NCBI GenBank assembly: GCA_022788085.1
Contig: JALEWA010000101.1
Location: 1 to 64,000, forward strand
DNA from: Lachnospiraceae bacterium
Lineage (GTDB): Bacteria; Bacillota; Clostridia; Lachnospirales; Lachnospiraceae
DNA: 64,000 nt
Direction of reading: 5' to 3'
Below the pieces are notes generated by a model. The model was given only the letters and a program-made list of their open reading frames with translations, did no database searches and was not told where the DNA came from. Below are positions 39,568-51,615 of the stretch, in pieces. A program made the translations under genes and the position numbers. Within the stretch, counting starts at the first letter, position 1, and every line of letters starts with the position of its first letter.

Positions 39568-41115
39568 ATGAGCAAGAAAACCACCGTTTTAATGATTCTT
39601 GATGGTTATGGATTGAATGACAAGAAAGAGCATAATGCTGTAGCAGAGGCAAAAACTCCTGTTATGGATAAGCTGATGAAGGAAAATCCTTTCGTTAAAG
39701 GTAATGCAAGTGGAATGGCAGTAGGTCTTCCTGACGGACAGATGGGTAACTCTGAAGTAGGACATCTGAATATGGGTGCCGGAAGAATTGTATATCAGGA
39801 ACTTACCAGAATTACAAAAGAGATTCAGGATGGTACCTTCTTTGAAAACGCTGCACTATTAGAAGCTGTTAATAACTGTAAGGAAAAGAATTCCGCACTT
39901 CATTTATTTGGTTTGTTATCTGATGGTGGTGTTCATAGTCACAATACACATCTTTATGGATTATTAGAGTTAGCTAAGAAAAATGGTTTATCTAACGTAT
40001 ATGTACATTGCTTTTTAGATGGACGTGATACACCTCCTGCATCAGGAAAAGGATTCGCAGAGGAATTAGAAGCCAAGATGCAGGAAATCGGTGTTGGTAA
40101 GATTGCATCTGTTATGGGACGCTATTATGCAATGGATAGAGATAATAACTATGACCGTGTACAATTAGCATACAATGCCATGACAAAGGGTGAAGGTGAA
40201 ACAGCTGTATCCGGACCTGAAGCAATTCAGCAGTCTTATGATAATGATAAAACAGATGAATTCGTATTACCAACTGTAGTAGTAGAGAATGGACAGCCTG
40301 TTGCTACGATTAAGGATGGTGACTCTGTAATCTTCTTTAATTTCAGACCTGACCGTGCAAGAGAGATTACAAGGAGCTTTTGCGATAATGATGGTGATTT
40401 CAAGGGCTTTGACAGAAAGAAACTTGACATCAAGTTTGTATGCTTCTCTGAATATGACCCAACCATTCCTAATAAATCAGTTGCATTCCAAAAGATCGCA
40501 GTAACCAATACTTTTGGTGAATGGCTTGCAGCAAATCATATGACACAGGCAAGAATTGCAGAAACAGAGAAGTATGCACATGTTACTTTCTTCTTTAATG
40601 GTGGTGTAGAAGAACCTAACGAAGGTGAAGACAGAGTTCTTGTTCCTTCTCCAAAGGAAGTGGCAACATATGATCTTAAACCGGAAATGAGCGCATATAC
40701 TGTTTGTGATAAGTTGACAGACGCTATTAAGTCCGGTAAGTATGATGTTATCATTATTAACTTTGCTAACCCTGATATGGTTGGACATACAGGTGTTGAG
40801 GCTGCTGCAATTAAGGCAGTCGAGGCAGTAGATGAATGTGTAGGTAAGGCTGTAGATGCTGTTCTTTCTGTAGATGGAACCATGTTTATCTGTGCTGACC
40901 ATGGTAATGCAGAACAGCTCGTTGATTATGAAACAGGTGCACCATTTACCGCTCATACAACAAACCCGGTGCCTTTCATTCTGGTTAATTATGACAAGAA
41001 TTATACATTAAGAGAAGGCGGATGCCTTGCAGATATCGTTCCTACTCTGATTGAAACAATGGGAATGACACAGCCTGCTGAAATGACAGGAAAATCTTTA
41101 TTAATCAAGAAATAA
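39568..41115 (+). CDS. gpmI: 2,3-bisphosphoglycerate-independent phosphoglycerate mutase
   Basis: MILDGYGLND...PDGQMGNSEVGHLNMGAGRIVYQELTRI...HCFLDGRDTPP. Confidence 0.97.
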   Translation: MSKKTTVLMILDGYGLNDKKEHNAVAEAKTPVMDKLMKENPFVKGNASGMAVGLPDGQMGNSEVGHLNMGAGRIVYQELTRITKEIQDGTFFENAALLEAVNNCKEKNSALHLFGLLSDGGVHSHNTHLYGLLELAKKNGLSNVYVHCFLDGRDTPPASGKGFAEELEAKMQEIGVGKIASVMGRYYAMDRDNNYDRVQLAYNAMTKGEGETAVSGPEAIQQSYDNDKTDEFVLPTVVVENGQPVATIKDGDSVIFFNFRPDRAREITRSFCDNDGDFKGFDRKKLDIKFVCFSEYDPTIPNKSVAFQKIAVTNTFGEWLAANHMTQARIAETEKYAHVTFFFNGGVEEPNEGEDRVLVPSPKEVATYDLKPEMSAYTVCDKLTDAIKSGKYDVIIINFANPDMVGHTGVEAAAIKAVEAVDECVGKAVDAVLSVDGTMFICADHGNAEQLVDYETGAPFTAHTTNPVPFILVNYDKNYTLREGGCLADIVPTLIETMGMTQPAEMTGKSLLIKK

Positions 41116-41129
41116 GAAGAATCATTTAT

Positions 41130-41163
41130 AAAAAGAGCCATAGCTTATATGGTTCTTTTTTTG
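41130..41163 (+). terminator. Rho-independent terminator
   Basis: AAAAAGAGCCATAgcttaTATGGTTCTTTTTTT. Confidence 0.85.
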
Positions 41164-41310
41164 CGCATTAAAATAAATTAAAATATCTTAATAAAAGTGG
41201 ATTAATGGAGATTTATGCAATAAAAAGTACATTATCATTGAAAGAAATCAGACAATAATGGTATAATAAAGTTAATTCACTAATGATATTACTATTTCAA
41301 AATATAGGAG

Positions 41311-43248
41311 ATGAGGTTGGTGATTAACATGAGATTTGCATATAATTTTCTAATACTTAGCATATTGTTTATATGTATATGGTTTGCGTATATAGGTATT
41401 AAGGGAAATGCTTACTATAAGCGAACTTTTCGATGGCTTATGTGGGCAGGGGTATTAATGTATATAAACAGGCTTTTTGGAATAGCAATGGAAGAGAACT
41501 ATATCAGCTATAATGATTTTATGCTGAGTATGGAACGTGTGATACATTATGTATTGACTGTAACTGTTTATGCATTATATGCCTTTTTCATATATTGTCT
41601 GATAGACCAATTTCATTATTTCTCACGTCTAAAGAAGCTGCTTTTGTTTATTCCGGCTATATTAATAGATATCATTATCATTTCATCATTATGGACACAT
41701 TTGATTTTTTATGTAGAAGATGGTACTTACTATGAAGGAAAGTTATTCTATCTAATGGTATTTATAAGAGGTGCCTATGCGCTGACTGCCACTGCACATG
41801 CTGTGAGGAAAAGACATTTGTTACCTGGAATATTTGGGCAAAGTGTCGTGTTAGTAGCAATTTTTGCAATTATACAAGCTGTCGAATTTTTTATTTCATA
41901 TGATGAAACGCTATATTATTCAACCTTAATCACAAATATCATAATATTTTTGCTTGCACTAACTGTTGTGGAATTCTATAAGGATGGTCTTACGAGTCTC
42001 CTTAATAGAGAAGCATTTGAACAATATGCTGCAAAAGAAATCGGTAAGAGAAACAATAAAGCAGTGTATTTAATAAAACTGAAAAATTATGAGTATATAA
42101 AGGAAAACTGTCATGAGACTTCCCTTTTGTCAATTATTAAGGATTTGGCTGAATGCCTTAAGGAATATACGATGCTTCCATCTATATACTATTTAGGATT
42201 GGGTCGTTATGCAATTATTGTTCATAAAAAGGATAAATTTGATGAAAAAGAGTTTCTTGATAAGTTAAAGGATAGATTGGATATAACTTTTGACCTGAAT
42301 GGCGTAAGCATACATTTGAACTTGTTTGTTGCCATTATGAATATGGAAAGTGGCAAGATTAATAAAAATAACTTTTTTAAATACGTGTCTGCATGCGATG
42401 ATATAAAGTATCGAAGCAAGGAAGCGATTGAAATTATTTATTGTGACAGCCTGGGTATCGATCAATTACAAAGATATCGTAATGTGGAGGAAGCAATAGA
42501 AAGAGCACTGGTAGAAAAGGAGTTTCGGATGTTTTATCAGCCGATTATTTCTACAGAGAAACAGAAAGTCATATCAGCAGAAGCTCTTATTCGCCTTAAT
42601 GACAGAGTACTTGGATTTGTTTCGCCAGAGGAATTTATACCAATATCGGAGAGTAATGGGAAGATACTTGAAATCAGCGAATTTGTCATAGACAGTGTTT
42701 TCCGCTTTGTGAGAGATAATCCACTAAAGGATATGGGAATCGAATTTATTGAATTAAATTTATCTGTGATGCAGTGTATGGATAAAAATCTTACAGAAAA
42801 ACTAAAGTACTACACTGATAAGTATCAGATTGACCCAAAACAGATTAATCTGGAAATAACTGAAACTGCAACAAATTTCGATGAGGATAGATTACGGGCA
42901 CAGCTTGGTAAGCTTAAAAAGCTTGGATTTAATTTCTCATTAGATGATTATGGAACAGGGTATTCTAATCTGGTACGTGTGTTGGAGTATCCGGTTGACA
43001 TTATTAAATTAGACAAGACAATTGTATGGAGTGCTTTTCATGACAGAGATAATTTTATTACATTAAAGAATCTTATATCCATGTTTCATGATGTAAGAAG
43101 AAAAATTGTAGCAGAGGGTGTTGAAAATGAAGAACAGATGAATGCTTTGATAGAATTAGGATGTGATTTCTTACAAGGTTATTATTATTCCAAACCGGTT
43201 TGCGAGGAAGATTTTCTGGCATACATAGCAAGGCATAATATTATGTAA
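41311..43248 (+). CDS. Membrane protein with degenerate GGDEF and EAL domain (c-di-GMP phosphodiesterase)
   Basis: GGDEF site reads LGLGRYAII; EAL motif ISAEALIRL; SLDDYGTGYSNL. Confidence 0.88.
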   Translation: MRLVINMRFAYNFLILSILFICIWFAYIGIKGNAYYKRTFRWLMWAGVLMYINRLFGIAMEENYISYNDFMLSMERVIHYVLTVTVYALYAFFIYCLIDQFHYFSRLKKLLLFIPAILIDIIIISSLWTHLIFYVEDGTYYEGKLFYLMVFIRGAYALTATAHAVRKRHLLPGIFGQSVVLVAIFAIIQAVEFFISYDETLYYSTLITNIIIFLLALTVVEFYKDGLTSLLNREAFEQYAAKEIGKRNNKAVYLIKLKNYEYIKENCHETSLLSIIKDLAECLKEYTMLPSIYYLGLGRYAIIVHKKDKFDEKEFLDKLKDRLDITFDLNGVSIHLNLFVAIMNMESGKINKNNFFKYVSACDDIKYRSKEAIEIIYCDSLGIDQLQRYRNVEEAIERALVEKEFRMFYQPIISTEKQKVISAEALIRLNDRVLGFVSPEEFIPISESNGKILEISEFVIDSVFRFVRDNPLKDMGIEFIELNLSVMQCMDKNLTEKLKYYTDKYQIDPKQINLEITETATNFDEDRLRAQLGKLKKLGFNFSLDDYGTGYSNLVRVLEYPVDIIKLDKTIVWSAFHDRDNFITLKNLISMFHDVRRKIVAEGVENEEQMNALIELGCDFLQGYYYSKPVCEEDFLAYIARHNIM

Positions 43249-43258
43249 TACGCATAGT

Positions 43259-44681
<1,423 letters not shown>

Positions 44682-44722
44682 AAAACAAGAGGGAATGTAT
44701 GAGAATGCATTCCTTTTTGTTT
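44682..44722 (+). terminator. Rho-independent terminator
   Basis: AAAACAAGAGGGAATGTATgagaATGCATTCCTTTTTGTTT. Confidence 0.8.
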
Positions 44723-44859
44723 AATTGTGAAAGATAAAAAGATAAAATAACAGACTATATCATAAAATCACATTGTATAAACAGAAAAAAAGGAGTATGA
44801 TTACTATAATGGTGATAAAATTATGAAGTGATACCAATTTATAATTAGGAGGATATGAC

Positions 44860-46548
44860 ATGTTTGATGATTATTTTAAGAATCTTAGTGTGGAGTTAAA
44901 ATTAAAGAAAGCATTTCGCGGTATCTTGATTCTGTTTATTATTGTTTTTGTAGCCGCATTAGTTGGTATTAGTTATCTCAACATTGCCATGAAGAACTTT
45001 CATGATATTTCTCATAAGAATAGTGTATTGCAGATGGAAATCCGAAAGGATCTTCAGGCTGCCGGGGAAATGGTACTTTGGTCAATGACTACCGATGATT
45101 TGGAGGAAACAAAGTATTATTTGGATCAGGCGGATGATTTTGCACAAAATCTCGCTGATAATGTAGATTTATTAGAAGAAACATTCCCTGATCAGGATCA
45201 TATCGTAGAACTGAATGAGGCAATTACAAAAGTGAAAGAATTAAGATTAGAGTTATCTGATCTTGCTGCTGCAAATAATAATGAAGCAGCATTAGAATTG
45301 TTTAACGGCGCATATAATGATGCAACTGAAGAACTGCAGAATGTACTGATAGAGATTGAGGAGCATTCAGAAGAGGATGCAGATAATGAATATAATTCTT
45401 CTATGCTATTTGGAATTATTTGTGTAATCTTCATGTTAATCTTAGTTGGTGTATGTGTTATCTTTATCAGAAAGCTTCGTGAGGTTCTGGTGAAGCTTAT
45501 TAATCAGCCTATTACAGAAATCAAAGCAGCGACAGAACAGATGAAGGCGGGAAATCTTAATGTAGAGATTACATATGAATCGGAAGATGAATTAGGAACA
45601 TTAGCTGTTGATTTCAAAGAAACCTGTGAAGCTTTGTATGAAATCGTAGCAGAGACAGAATACTTACTGGGTGAGATGGCAGGGGGTAATTTCGATGTAC
45701 ATACCACGAAAGAGGATAAATTCGTAGGGCAGTTCGCTGAAATTCTTCAATCCATGCGTCAGATGAACAGACAACTTGATGAGACTTTAAAGCAGATTAA
45801 AGGGGCTTCTGATCAGGTGGCAGCTGGTTCCGCACAGCTTGCAGGAAGTGCAGAGGAACTTGCAGAAGGTGCTACAGAACAGGCAGGAGCAGTAGAAGAA
45901 CTTACGGCAACGGTAGAAGATGTGGCTTCTATTTCAAGAGAAAGCGCGAAGTCAGCACAGGGTGCATATGAAATGGTTACCCAGACAGCAAAAAATGCGG
46001 AGAAGAGTCAGGATGATTTACATGAACTGACAAATGCAATGTCCCGTATCAGCGATACCTCTAAGGAAATTCAGAATATTATTGCTGCCATAGAAGATAT
46101 TGCTGATCAGACAAACCTCCTGTCATTGAATGCGTCTATTGAAGCAGCAAGAGCCGGAGAAGCAGGAAAAGGATTTGCTGTTGTAGCAGACCAGATTGGT
46201 AAGCTTGCGTCAGACAGTGCACAATCAGCAGCTAATACAAGAGCACTGATTGAAAAAGCTCTTGAGGAAATAGCAAATGGTAATGCTGTAACGGAGAAAA
46301 CGGTTGTGGCATTAAATGAAATCCTAAGTGGTATGAATGCTTTTGCTGATGTTGTTCATGGATCTAGTGAAGCCTCAAACGTTCAGGCTGATATGCTTAA
46401 TCAGATTCAACAGGGAATTGAACAAATTTCCGGTGTTGTACAGAGTAATTCAGCAGCAGCGCAGGAAACCTCAGCGACAAGTGAGGAATTGTCAGCCCAG
46501 TCAGAGAGCTTGAAGAATCTTGTTGGAAGATTTCGGTTAAGAAGTTGA
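44860..46548 (+). CDS. Methyl-accepting chemotaxis protein
   Basis: N-terminal [46 protein letters not shown]. Confidence 0.95.
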   Translation: MFDDYFKNLSVELKLKKAFRGILILFIIVFVAALVGISYLNIAMKNFHDISHKNSVLQMEIRKDLQAAGEMVLWSMTTDDLEETKYYLDQADDFAQNLADNVDLLEETFPDQDHIVELNEAITKVKELRLELSDLAAANNNEAALELFNGAYNDATEELQNVLIEIEEHSEEDADNEYNSSMLFGIICVIFMLILVGVCVIFIRKLREVLVKLINQPITEIKAATEQMKAGNLNVEITYESEDELGTLAVDFKETCEALYEIVAETEYLLGEMAGGNFDVHTTKEDKFVGQFAEILQSMRQMNRQLDETLKQIKGASDQVAAGSAQLAGSAEELAEGATEQAGAVEELTATVEDVASISRESAKSAQGAYEMVTQTAKNAEKSQDDLHELTNAMSRISDTSKEIQNIIAAIEDIADQTNLLSLNASIEAARAGEAGKGFAVVADQIGKLASDSAQSAANTRALIEKALEEIANGNAVTEKTVVALNEILSGMNAFADVVHGSSEASNVQADMLNQIQQGIEQISGVVQSNSAAAQETSATSEELSAQSESLKNLVGRFRLRS

Positions 46549-46566
46549 TAAATGAAAATGTTATGA

Positions 46567-46597
46567 AAGGTGTGTACCATATGGTATGCACCTTTTT
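46567..46597 (+). terminator. Rho-independent terminator
   Basis: AGGTGTGTACCATATGGTATGCACCTTTTTT. Confidence 0.8.
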
Positions 46598-46610
46598 TGA
46601 TAAATGGACA

Positions 46611-46651
46611 TTTTACATATATTTTACAAAACATTGGTTTTGCATTTTACA
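46611..46651 (+). promoter_or_regulatory. PhoP-box-like TTTTACA direct repeats
   Basis: TTTTACA at 46611, 46622 and 46645 (11 and 23 bp spacing) upstream of pstS. Confidence 0.65.
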
Positions 46652-46746
46652 TAGGAAAGATATCCTAGTAACAACGAATGAATGAGACATTCGAAAATAA
46701 TCATAATAGCTTGACACAGAGGATGTACAAGCCAAGGAGGAAAATT

Positions 46747-47709
46747 ATGAAGAAAACAACATTAACAAAAAGCATGGCAGCAGTTATGTCAGCAGCAATG
46801 GTATTAGGACTTACAGCATGTGGTGGAAGCACAGAAACAACTACTAAGGAAGATACAACACAGCAACAGGCACCGGCAGCGGATACGACAGCAGACACAA
46901 AGACTTCCGACAATAATGCATCAAATGAAGCACCATCAAGTGAAGCAAAGGAAGAGGAAAAAACAGCTGATTTGTCAGGAACAATTACAATGGCAGGAAG
47001 TACTTCTATGGAGAAGCTTGCAAATGCAGTAGCAGAAAGCTTCATGGCAAAATATCCTGGCGTAACAGTAACAGCAGAGTTTACCGGTTCATCTGCCGGA
47101 ATCGAATCTCTTCTTGCAGGAAGCGTAAATATCGGAAATGCATCCAGAGCATTAAAAGATAGTGAGAAGGAAGGCGGCGCTGTAGAGAACATTGTAGCAA
47201 TTGATGGAATTGCAGTAGTAACAGATTCAGCAAATGCAGTAGCAGATTTGACAAAGGATCAGCTTGTCAGCATATACACAGGACAGACAACGAACTGGAG
47301 TGAACTTGGAGGAGAAGATGCTGCAATCGTAGTAGTAGGACGTGAAGCAGGCTCCGGTACAAGAGGAGCATTTGAAGAACTTCTTGATATTGAAGATCAG
47401 TGTGCATATGCAAATGAATTAGATTCAACAGGTGCAGTAATGGCTAAAGTAGCATCAACACCAGGAGCAATCGGATATGTATCCTTAGATGTTGTTGATG
47501 ATACAGTTAAGGCATTTGCATTAGAAGGTGTTGAAGCAACAGCAGAGAATATTAAGGCAGGAAAATACTTCTTAAGCAGACCTTTCGTAATGGCAACAAA
47601 GGGCGAAATTGCAGAACAGGATGAACTTGTACAGGAATTATTTAACTATCTTGCATCTGATGAAGGTAAGGAAGTAATTAAGGCAGTAGGCCTTATCACA
47701 GTTGACTAA
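46747..47709 (+). CDS. pstS: Phosphate ABC transporter substrate-binding protein
   Basis: SD AGGAGGaaaattATG; lipoprotein; TITMAGSTSMEKLA...VVGREAGSGTRGAFEELL. Confidence 0.95.
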   Translation: MKKTTLTKSMAAVMSAAMVLGLTACGGSTETTTKEDTTQQQAPAADTTADTKTSDNNASNEAPSSEAKEEEKTADLSGTITMAGSTSMEKLANAVAESFMAKYPGVTVTAEFTGSSAGIESLLAGSVNIGNASRALKDSEKEGGAVENIVAIDGIAVVTDSANAVADLTKDQLVSIYTGQTTNWSELGGEDAAIVVVGREAGSGTRGAFEELLDIEDQCAYANELDSTGAVMAKVASTPGAIGYVSLDVVDDTVKAFALEGVEATAENIKAGKYFLSRPFVMATKGEIAEQDELVQELFNYLASDEGKEVIKAVGLITVD

Positions 47710-47740
47710 CATATCTTAGGGTTTAGTGATAAACATATGG

Positions 47741-47761
47741 GCGCCCACTTTAAGTGGGCGC
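47741..47761 (+). other. Intercistronic GC-rich hairpin between pstS and pstC
   Basis: GCGCCCACTT-t-AAGTGGGCGC; no following T-run. Confidence 0.75.
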
Positions 47762-47774
47762 AGTTAGGAGTTAC

Positions 47775-48737
47775 ATGGATATTAGAATCGAAAATGAAAA
47801 AGAAAATAAGGGAAATAATACATTTTCCATAATTGAGAATAAAAGGACAAAGGCATTGTTGGAAGAAGTAATGGAAGTGATTTTTCTGATATGTGCCTTT
47901 TTTGCAATACTGGCAGTTTTCTCCATAACCTTATATATGATTTTAAATGGAACCCCGTCTTTGTTTAAGGTTGGGTTAAAGGAAATTCTCTTTGGAACAG
48001 AATGGGCTCCAACAGCAGCAGAACCAAAATATGGTATCCTTTATGTTATTCTTACATCAATTGTAGGAACTGCCTGCGCAGTCATTATAGGTGTTCCAAT
48101 AGGAGTATTAACTGCAGTGTTTATTGCAGAGGTAGCACCAAAGAAACTTGCAGCAATTGTAAAGCCCGCTGTTGAACTGTTGGCAGGTATTCCTTCTGTT
48201 ATATATGGACTGTTAGGTATCATGCTGTTAAATCCTGTTATGTATAAGCTTGAAATGATTATTTTTAAGGGCTCGAAAACACACCAGTTTACGGGTGGCT
48301 CTAATCTGATATCAGCAATTATTGTACTTGCAATCATGATTTTACCAACGGTTATTAATATAAGCGAATCAGCTATCAGGGCAGTACCGAAGGAAATGAG
48401 AAGTGCTTCTCTGGCATTGGGTGCTTCAAAGATACAGACTATTTTCAAGGTAGTATTGCCGGTTGCTAAGTCTGGTATTATATCTGCGATTGTCCTTGGT
48501 GTAGGTCGTGCAATCGGTGAAGCCATGGCAATCACTTTGGTATCAGGAAGTTCAGTCAATATTCCGCTGCCATTTAATTCCGTTCGTTTCCTGACTACTG
48601 CCATTGTTGCAGAGATGGGATATGCAGCGGATCAGCATAGAGAAGTCTTATTTACAATTGGATTGATTCTTTTTGTATTCATTATGATTGTAAATACGAT
48701 TTTTGCAAAGCTTTTAAGTGGCAAGGAAGAATCATAA
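47775..48737 (+). CDS. pstC: Phosphate ABC transporter permease PstC
   Basis: FGTEWAPTAAEPKYGILYVILTSIVGT; AGIPSVIYGLLG; order pstSCAB-phoU. Confidence 0.95.
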   Translation: MDIRIENEKENKGNNTFSIIENKRTKALLEEVMEVIFLICAFFAILAVFSITLYMILNGTPSLFKVGLKEILFGTEWAPTAAEPKYGILYVILTSIVGTACAVIIGVPIGVLTAVFIAEVAPKKLAAIVKPAVELLAGIPSVIYGLLGIMLLNPVMYKLEMIIFKGSKTHQFTGGSNLISAIIVLAIMILPTVINISESAIRAVPKEMRSASLALGASKIQTIFKVVLPVAKSGIISAIVLGVGRAIGEAMAITLVSGSSVNIPLPFNSVRFLTTAIVAEMGYAADQHREVLFTIGLILFVFIMIVNTIFAKLLSGKEES

Positions 48738-48753
48738 GAATAGGAGGAGCGAG

Positions 48754-49674
48754 ATGGAAAGAGTAGTAGTTCTACAGGGAATGGAAAAAGTTGAAAAAAG
48801 TGAAAATGACAACATTTGCAGGAAGAAAACAAGAATAGCTGATGACATCATGTACATACTTATTTATCTCTCAGCAGGACTTGCAGTCGCATTATTGATT
48901 GGAATTCTTGGATATGTCTTTATGAGAGGAATTAGTCAGGTAAATTGGTCTTTCCTCACCTCAGTTACGAGTGTATTACAAGGAACAACAGGTATTGCAG
49001 GTAATATTTTGAACACGATATATGTGATAGTACTTACTTTACTTGTCGCTGCACCTGTTGGAATCGGGTCAGCCATTTATCTGAATGAATATGCAAAACC
49101 GGGAAAGTTTATAAAGATAATCCAGTTTACGACAGAGACCTTAGCCGGAATCCCTTCTATCATTTTTGGCTTGTTCGGCATGGTTTTTTTTGGTAATACA
49201 CTTGGTTTTGGCTATTCGCTGCTGACGGGATCCCTGACTTTAGCTATCATGGTACTTCCATTAATTACAAGAAATACGCAGGAAGCCTTGAAAACAGTTC
49301 CGGACAGTTATCGGAGTGGTGCCTTGGGAATGGGGGCAACGAAATGGTATATGATTCGAACCATTCTTCTTCCTTCGGCATTACCGGGAATCGTAACGGG
49401 CGTAATTCTTGCAATTGGACGTATTGTTGGTGAATCAGCAGCATTGCTCTTTACAGCAGGAAGTGGTTTTCTTTTACCAAGAACAGCGCAGGGGTATTTG
49501 ACTAAGGTGTTGGAATCAGGAGGAACTCTGACCATTCAGTTATATCTGTCGATGTCAAAGGGGCAGTATGACATTGCGTTTGGAATTGCAGTTGTACTTC
49601 TTGTTATTGTATTGGCAATCAATTTCCTTACAAAGGTACTTGCAGGTAAGCTTGATGTGAATAAGCAAAAGTGA
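48754..49674 (+). CDS. pstA: Phosphate ABC transporter permease PstA
   Basis: [30 protein letters not shown]; gene order. Confidence 0.95.
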   Translation: MERVVVLQGMEKVEKSENDNICRKKTRIADDIMYILIYLSAGLAVALLIGILGYVFMRGISQVNWSFLTSVTSVLQGTTGIAGNILNTIYVIVLTLLVAAPVGIGSAIYLNEYAKPGKFIKIIQFTTETLAGIPSIIFGLFGMVFFGNTLGFGYSLLTGSLTLAIMVLPLITRNTQEALKTVPDSYRSGALGMGATKWYMIRTILLPSALPGIVTGVILAIGRIVGESAALLFTAGSGFLLPRTAQGYLTKVLESGGTLTIQLYLSMSKGQYDIAFGIAVVLLVIVLAINFLTKVLAGKLDVNKQK

Positions 49675-49721
49675 CGTTTTGTATGACGCTTATTCCGAAA
49701 AAAGAAAGGGATATATGTAAG

Positions 49722-50483
49722 ATGAAAGAAAATATTAAAATAAGTGCGAAGAATGTGAATCTTTATTATGGTGATAATCACGCATTAAAAGATATCAATA
49801 TGGAGATTAAAAAGAATAAAGTTACGGCTTTGATCGGTCCATCCGGTTGTGGAAAATCTACATTTTTAAAGAGCCTGAACCGTATGAATGATTTAGTCGA
49901 TAACGTGAAAATAACGGGTGAGATTACATTGGATAATGAGAATATCTATGATGAAAATGTAGATACCACATTGCTGCGCAAAAAAATCGGTATGGTATTT
50001 CAGCAGCCAAATCCGTTTCCGATGAGCATATATGACAATATTGCTTATGGACCAAGAATCCATGGGATTAAGAGCAAGGCAAAGCTGGATGAAATCGTAG
50101 AGGAGAGTCTTCGTGGAGCAGCAATTTTTGATGAGGTAAAGGACAGATTGAAAAAATCGGCTTTAGGGTTATCAGGCGGACAGCAGCAAAGATTATGTAT
50201 TGCAAGGGCTTTGGCGGTACAGCCTGATGTGTTGTTAATGGATGAGCCTACTTCTGCTTTGGATCCAATTTCAACATTAAAGGTCGAAGAGCTGATGGAA
50301 GAACTGAAGAAGAAGTATACCGTTGTAGTTGTGACACATAATATGCAACAGGCGACACGCGTATCGGATGAGACAGCATTTTTCCTGGTAGGAGAGCTAG
50401 TTGAGTTTGATAAAACAGAAACCATATTTTCCAATCCAAAGGATAAAAAGACAGAAGATTATATTACCGGAAGATTTGGCTGA
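49722..50483 (+). CDS. pstB: Phosphate ABC transporter ATP-binding protein
   Basis: [48 protein letters not shown]. Confidence 0.97.
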   Translation: MKENIKISAKNVNLYYGDNHALKDINMEIKKNKVTALIGPSGCGKSTFLKSLNRMNDLVDNVKITGEITLDNENIYDENVDTTLLRKKIGMVFQQPNPFPMSIYDNIAYGPRIHGIKSKAKLDEIVEESLRGAAIFDEVKDRLKKSALGLSGGQQQRLCIARALAVQPDVLLMDEPTSALDPISTLKVEELMEELKKKYTVVVVTHNMQQATRVSDETAFFLVGELVEFDKTETIFSNPKDKKTEDYITGRFG

Positions 50484-50506
50484 TGTAAAATGGGGAGGAT
50501 AAAAAT

Positions 50507-51178
50507 ATGCGTACAAAATTTGATAAACAGCTGGCAACTCTGAACGAAGAAATGATACATATGGGAAGCCTGATGGAGCAGTCAATTGAAATGGCAATCT
50601 CTGCTTTAGTCAAGCAGGATATTGAGAAGGCGAAGAAGACAATTCTCTTTGCAGATGAAATTGAGCGTAAGGAGAAAGAATTGCAGAATATGTGCTTTCA
50701 AATTCTACTGTCACAACAGCCGGTGGCAGGCGACTTGCGATTAATATCTTCTGCTATGAAAATGATCACTGATATGAAGCGAATTGGAGATCATGCAGGT
50801 GATATTGCGGAAATATCAATTCAGCTTGCGGGTCAGGAATATATTAAGAAGCTTGAACATCTGACCAAGATGGCAAAGGAAACTACAGTAATGGTAATCA
50901 ACAGTATCGATGCGTTTGTAAGGAAGGATATTGTGCTTGCGGGTGAAGTAATCCGCTCAGATGATATAGTGGATGAATTATTCATTAATGTGAAGGATGA
51001 GCTGATCCATCTGATTCATGAGGATCCGGCAAATGGAGAACAGGCAACGGATCTTTTAATGATTGCAAAGTATTTTGAAAGAATAGGGGATCATGCAGTA
51101 AATATAGCAGAGAAGGTCATCTTTGCAATAACAGGCAAACAGTATGAAGCAACAGACTTTGCAACGGATTTGGGATGA
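50507..51178 (+). CDS. phoU: Phosphate transport system regulator PhoU
   Basis: RTKFDKQLATLNEEMIHMGSLMEQSI; KMITDMKRIGDHAGDIAE; KYFERIGDHAVNIAE. Confidence 0.95.
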   Translation: MRTKFDKQLATLNEEMIHMGSLMEQSIEMAISALVKQDIEKAKKTILFADEIERKEKELQNMCFQILLSQQPVAGDLRLISSAMKMITDMKRIGDHAGDIAEISIQLAGQEYIKKLEHLTKMAKETTVMVINSIDAFVRKDIVLAGEVIRSDDIVDELFINVKDELIHLIHEDPANGEQATDLLMIAKYFERIGDHAVNIAEKVIFAITGKQYEATDFATDLG

Positions 51179-51307
51179 TGGATGGGAAATTGTCTCAAGT
51201 TGTATAAAAATGGCATAAAAATATACAAATTATATTGAAAAAAAAATAGGTTTATGTTAAACTCTACTTCGTGGCAGGATATCTACCTGGCATTAGGAGG
51301 TGTAAAA

Positions 51308-51544
51308 ATGGCAGTTTTGAGAATAGTTCTTACTATTTTGTTAATAATAATATCAATTGTATTTACAGTGATTGTTTTGATGCAGGAAGGTAAGTCAGCT
51401 GGACTTGGAGCAATTAGTGGAGCAGCAGAAACTTATTGGGGAAAGAATAAAGGACGTTCTATGGAAGGAACACTTGTAAAGCTCACAACGATACTTGGAG
51501 TTGCTTTTATTGTACTTTCGCTTGTATTAAATCTTAATTTTTAA
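51308..51544 (+). CDS. secG: Preprotein translocase subunit SecG
   Basis: VIVLMQEGKSAGLGAISGAAETYWGKNKGRSMEG. Confidence 0.92.
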   Translation: MAVLRIVLTILLIIISIVFTVIVLMQEGKSAGLGAISGAAETYWGKNKGRSMEGTLVKLTTILGVAFIVLSLVLNLNF

Positions 51545-51551
51545 CGATCAA

Positions 51552-51579
51552 AACACTCTTGTAAAAGAGTGTTTTTTTA
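51552..51579 (+). terminator. Rho-independent terminator
   Basis: AACACTCTTgtaAAAGAGTGTTTTTTT. Confidence 0.8.
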
Positions 51580-51615
51580 ACCCTATAAGACATATATTAG
51601 AAAGGGGAGGTGGAG

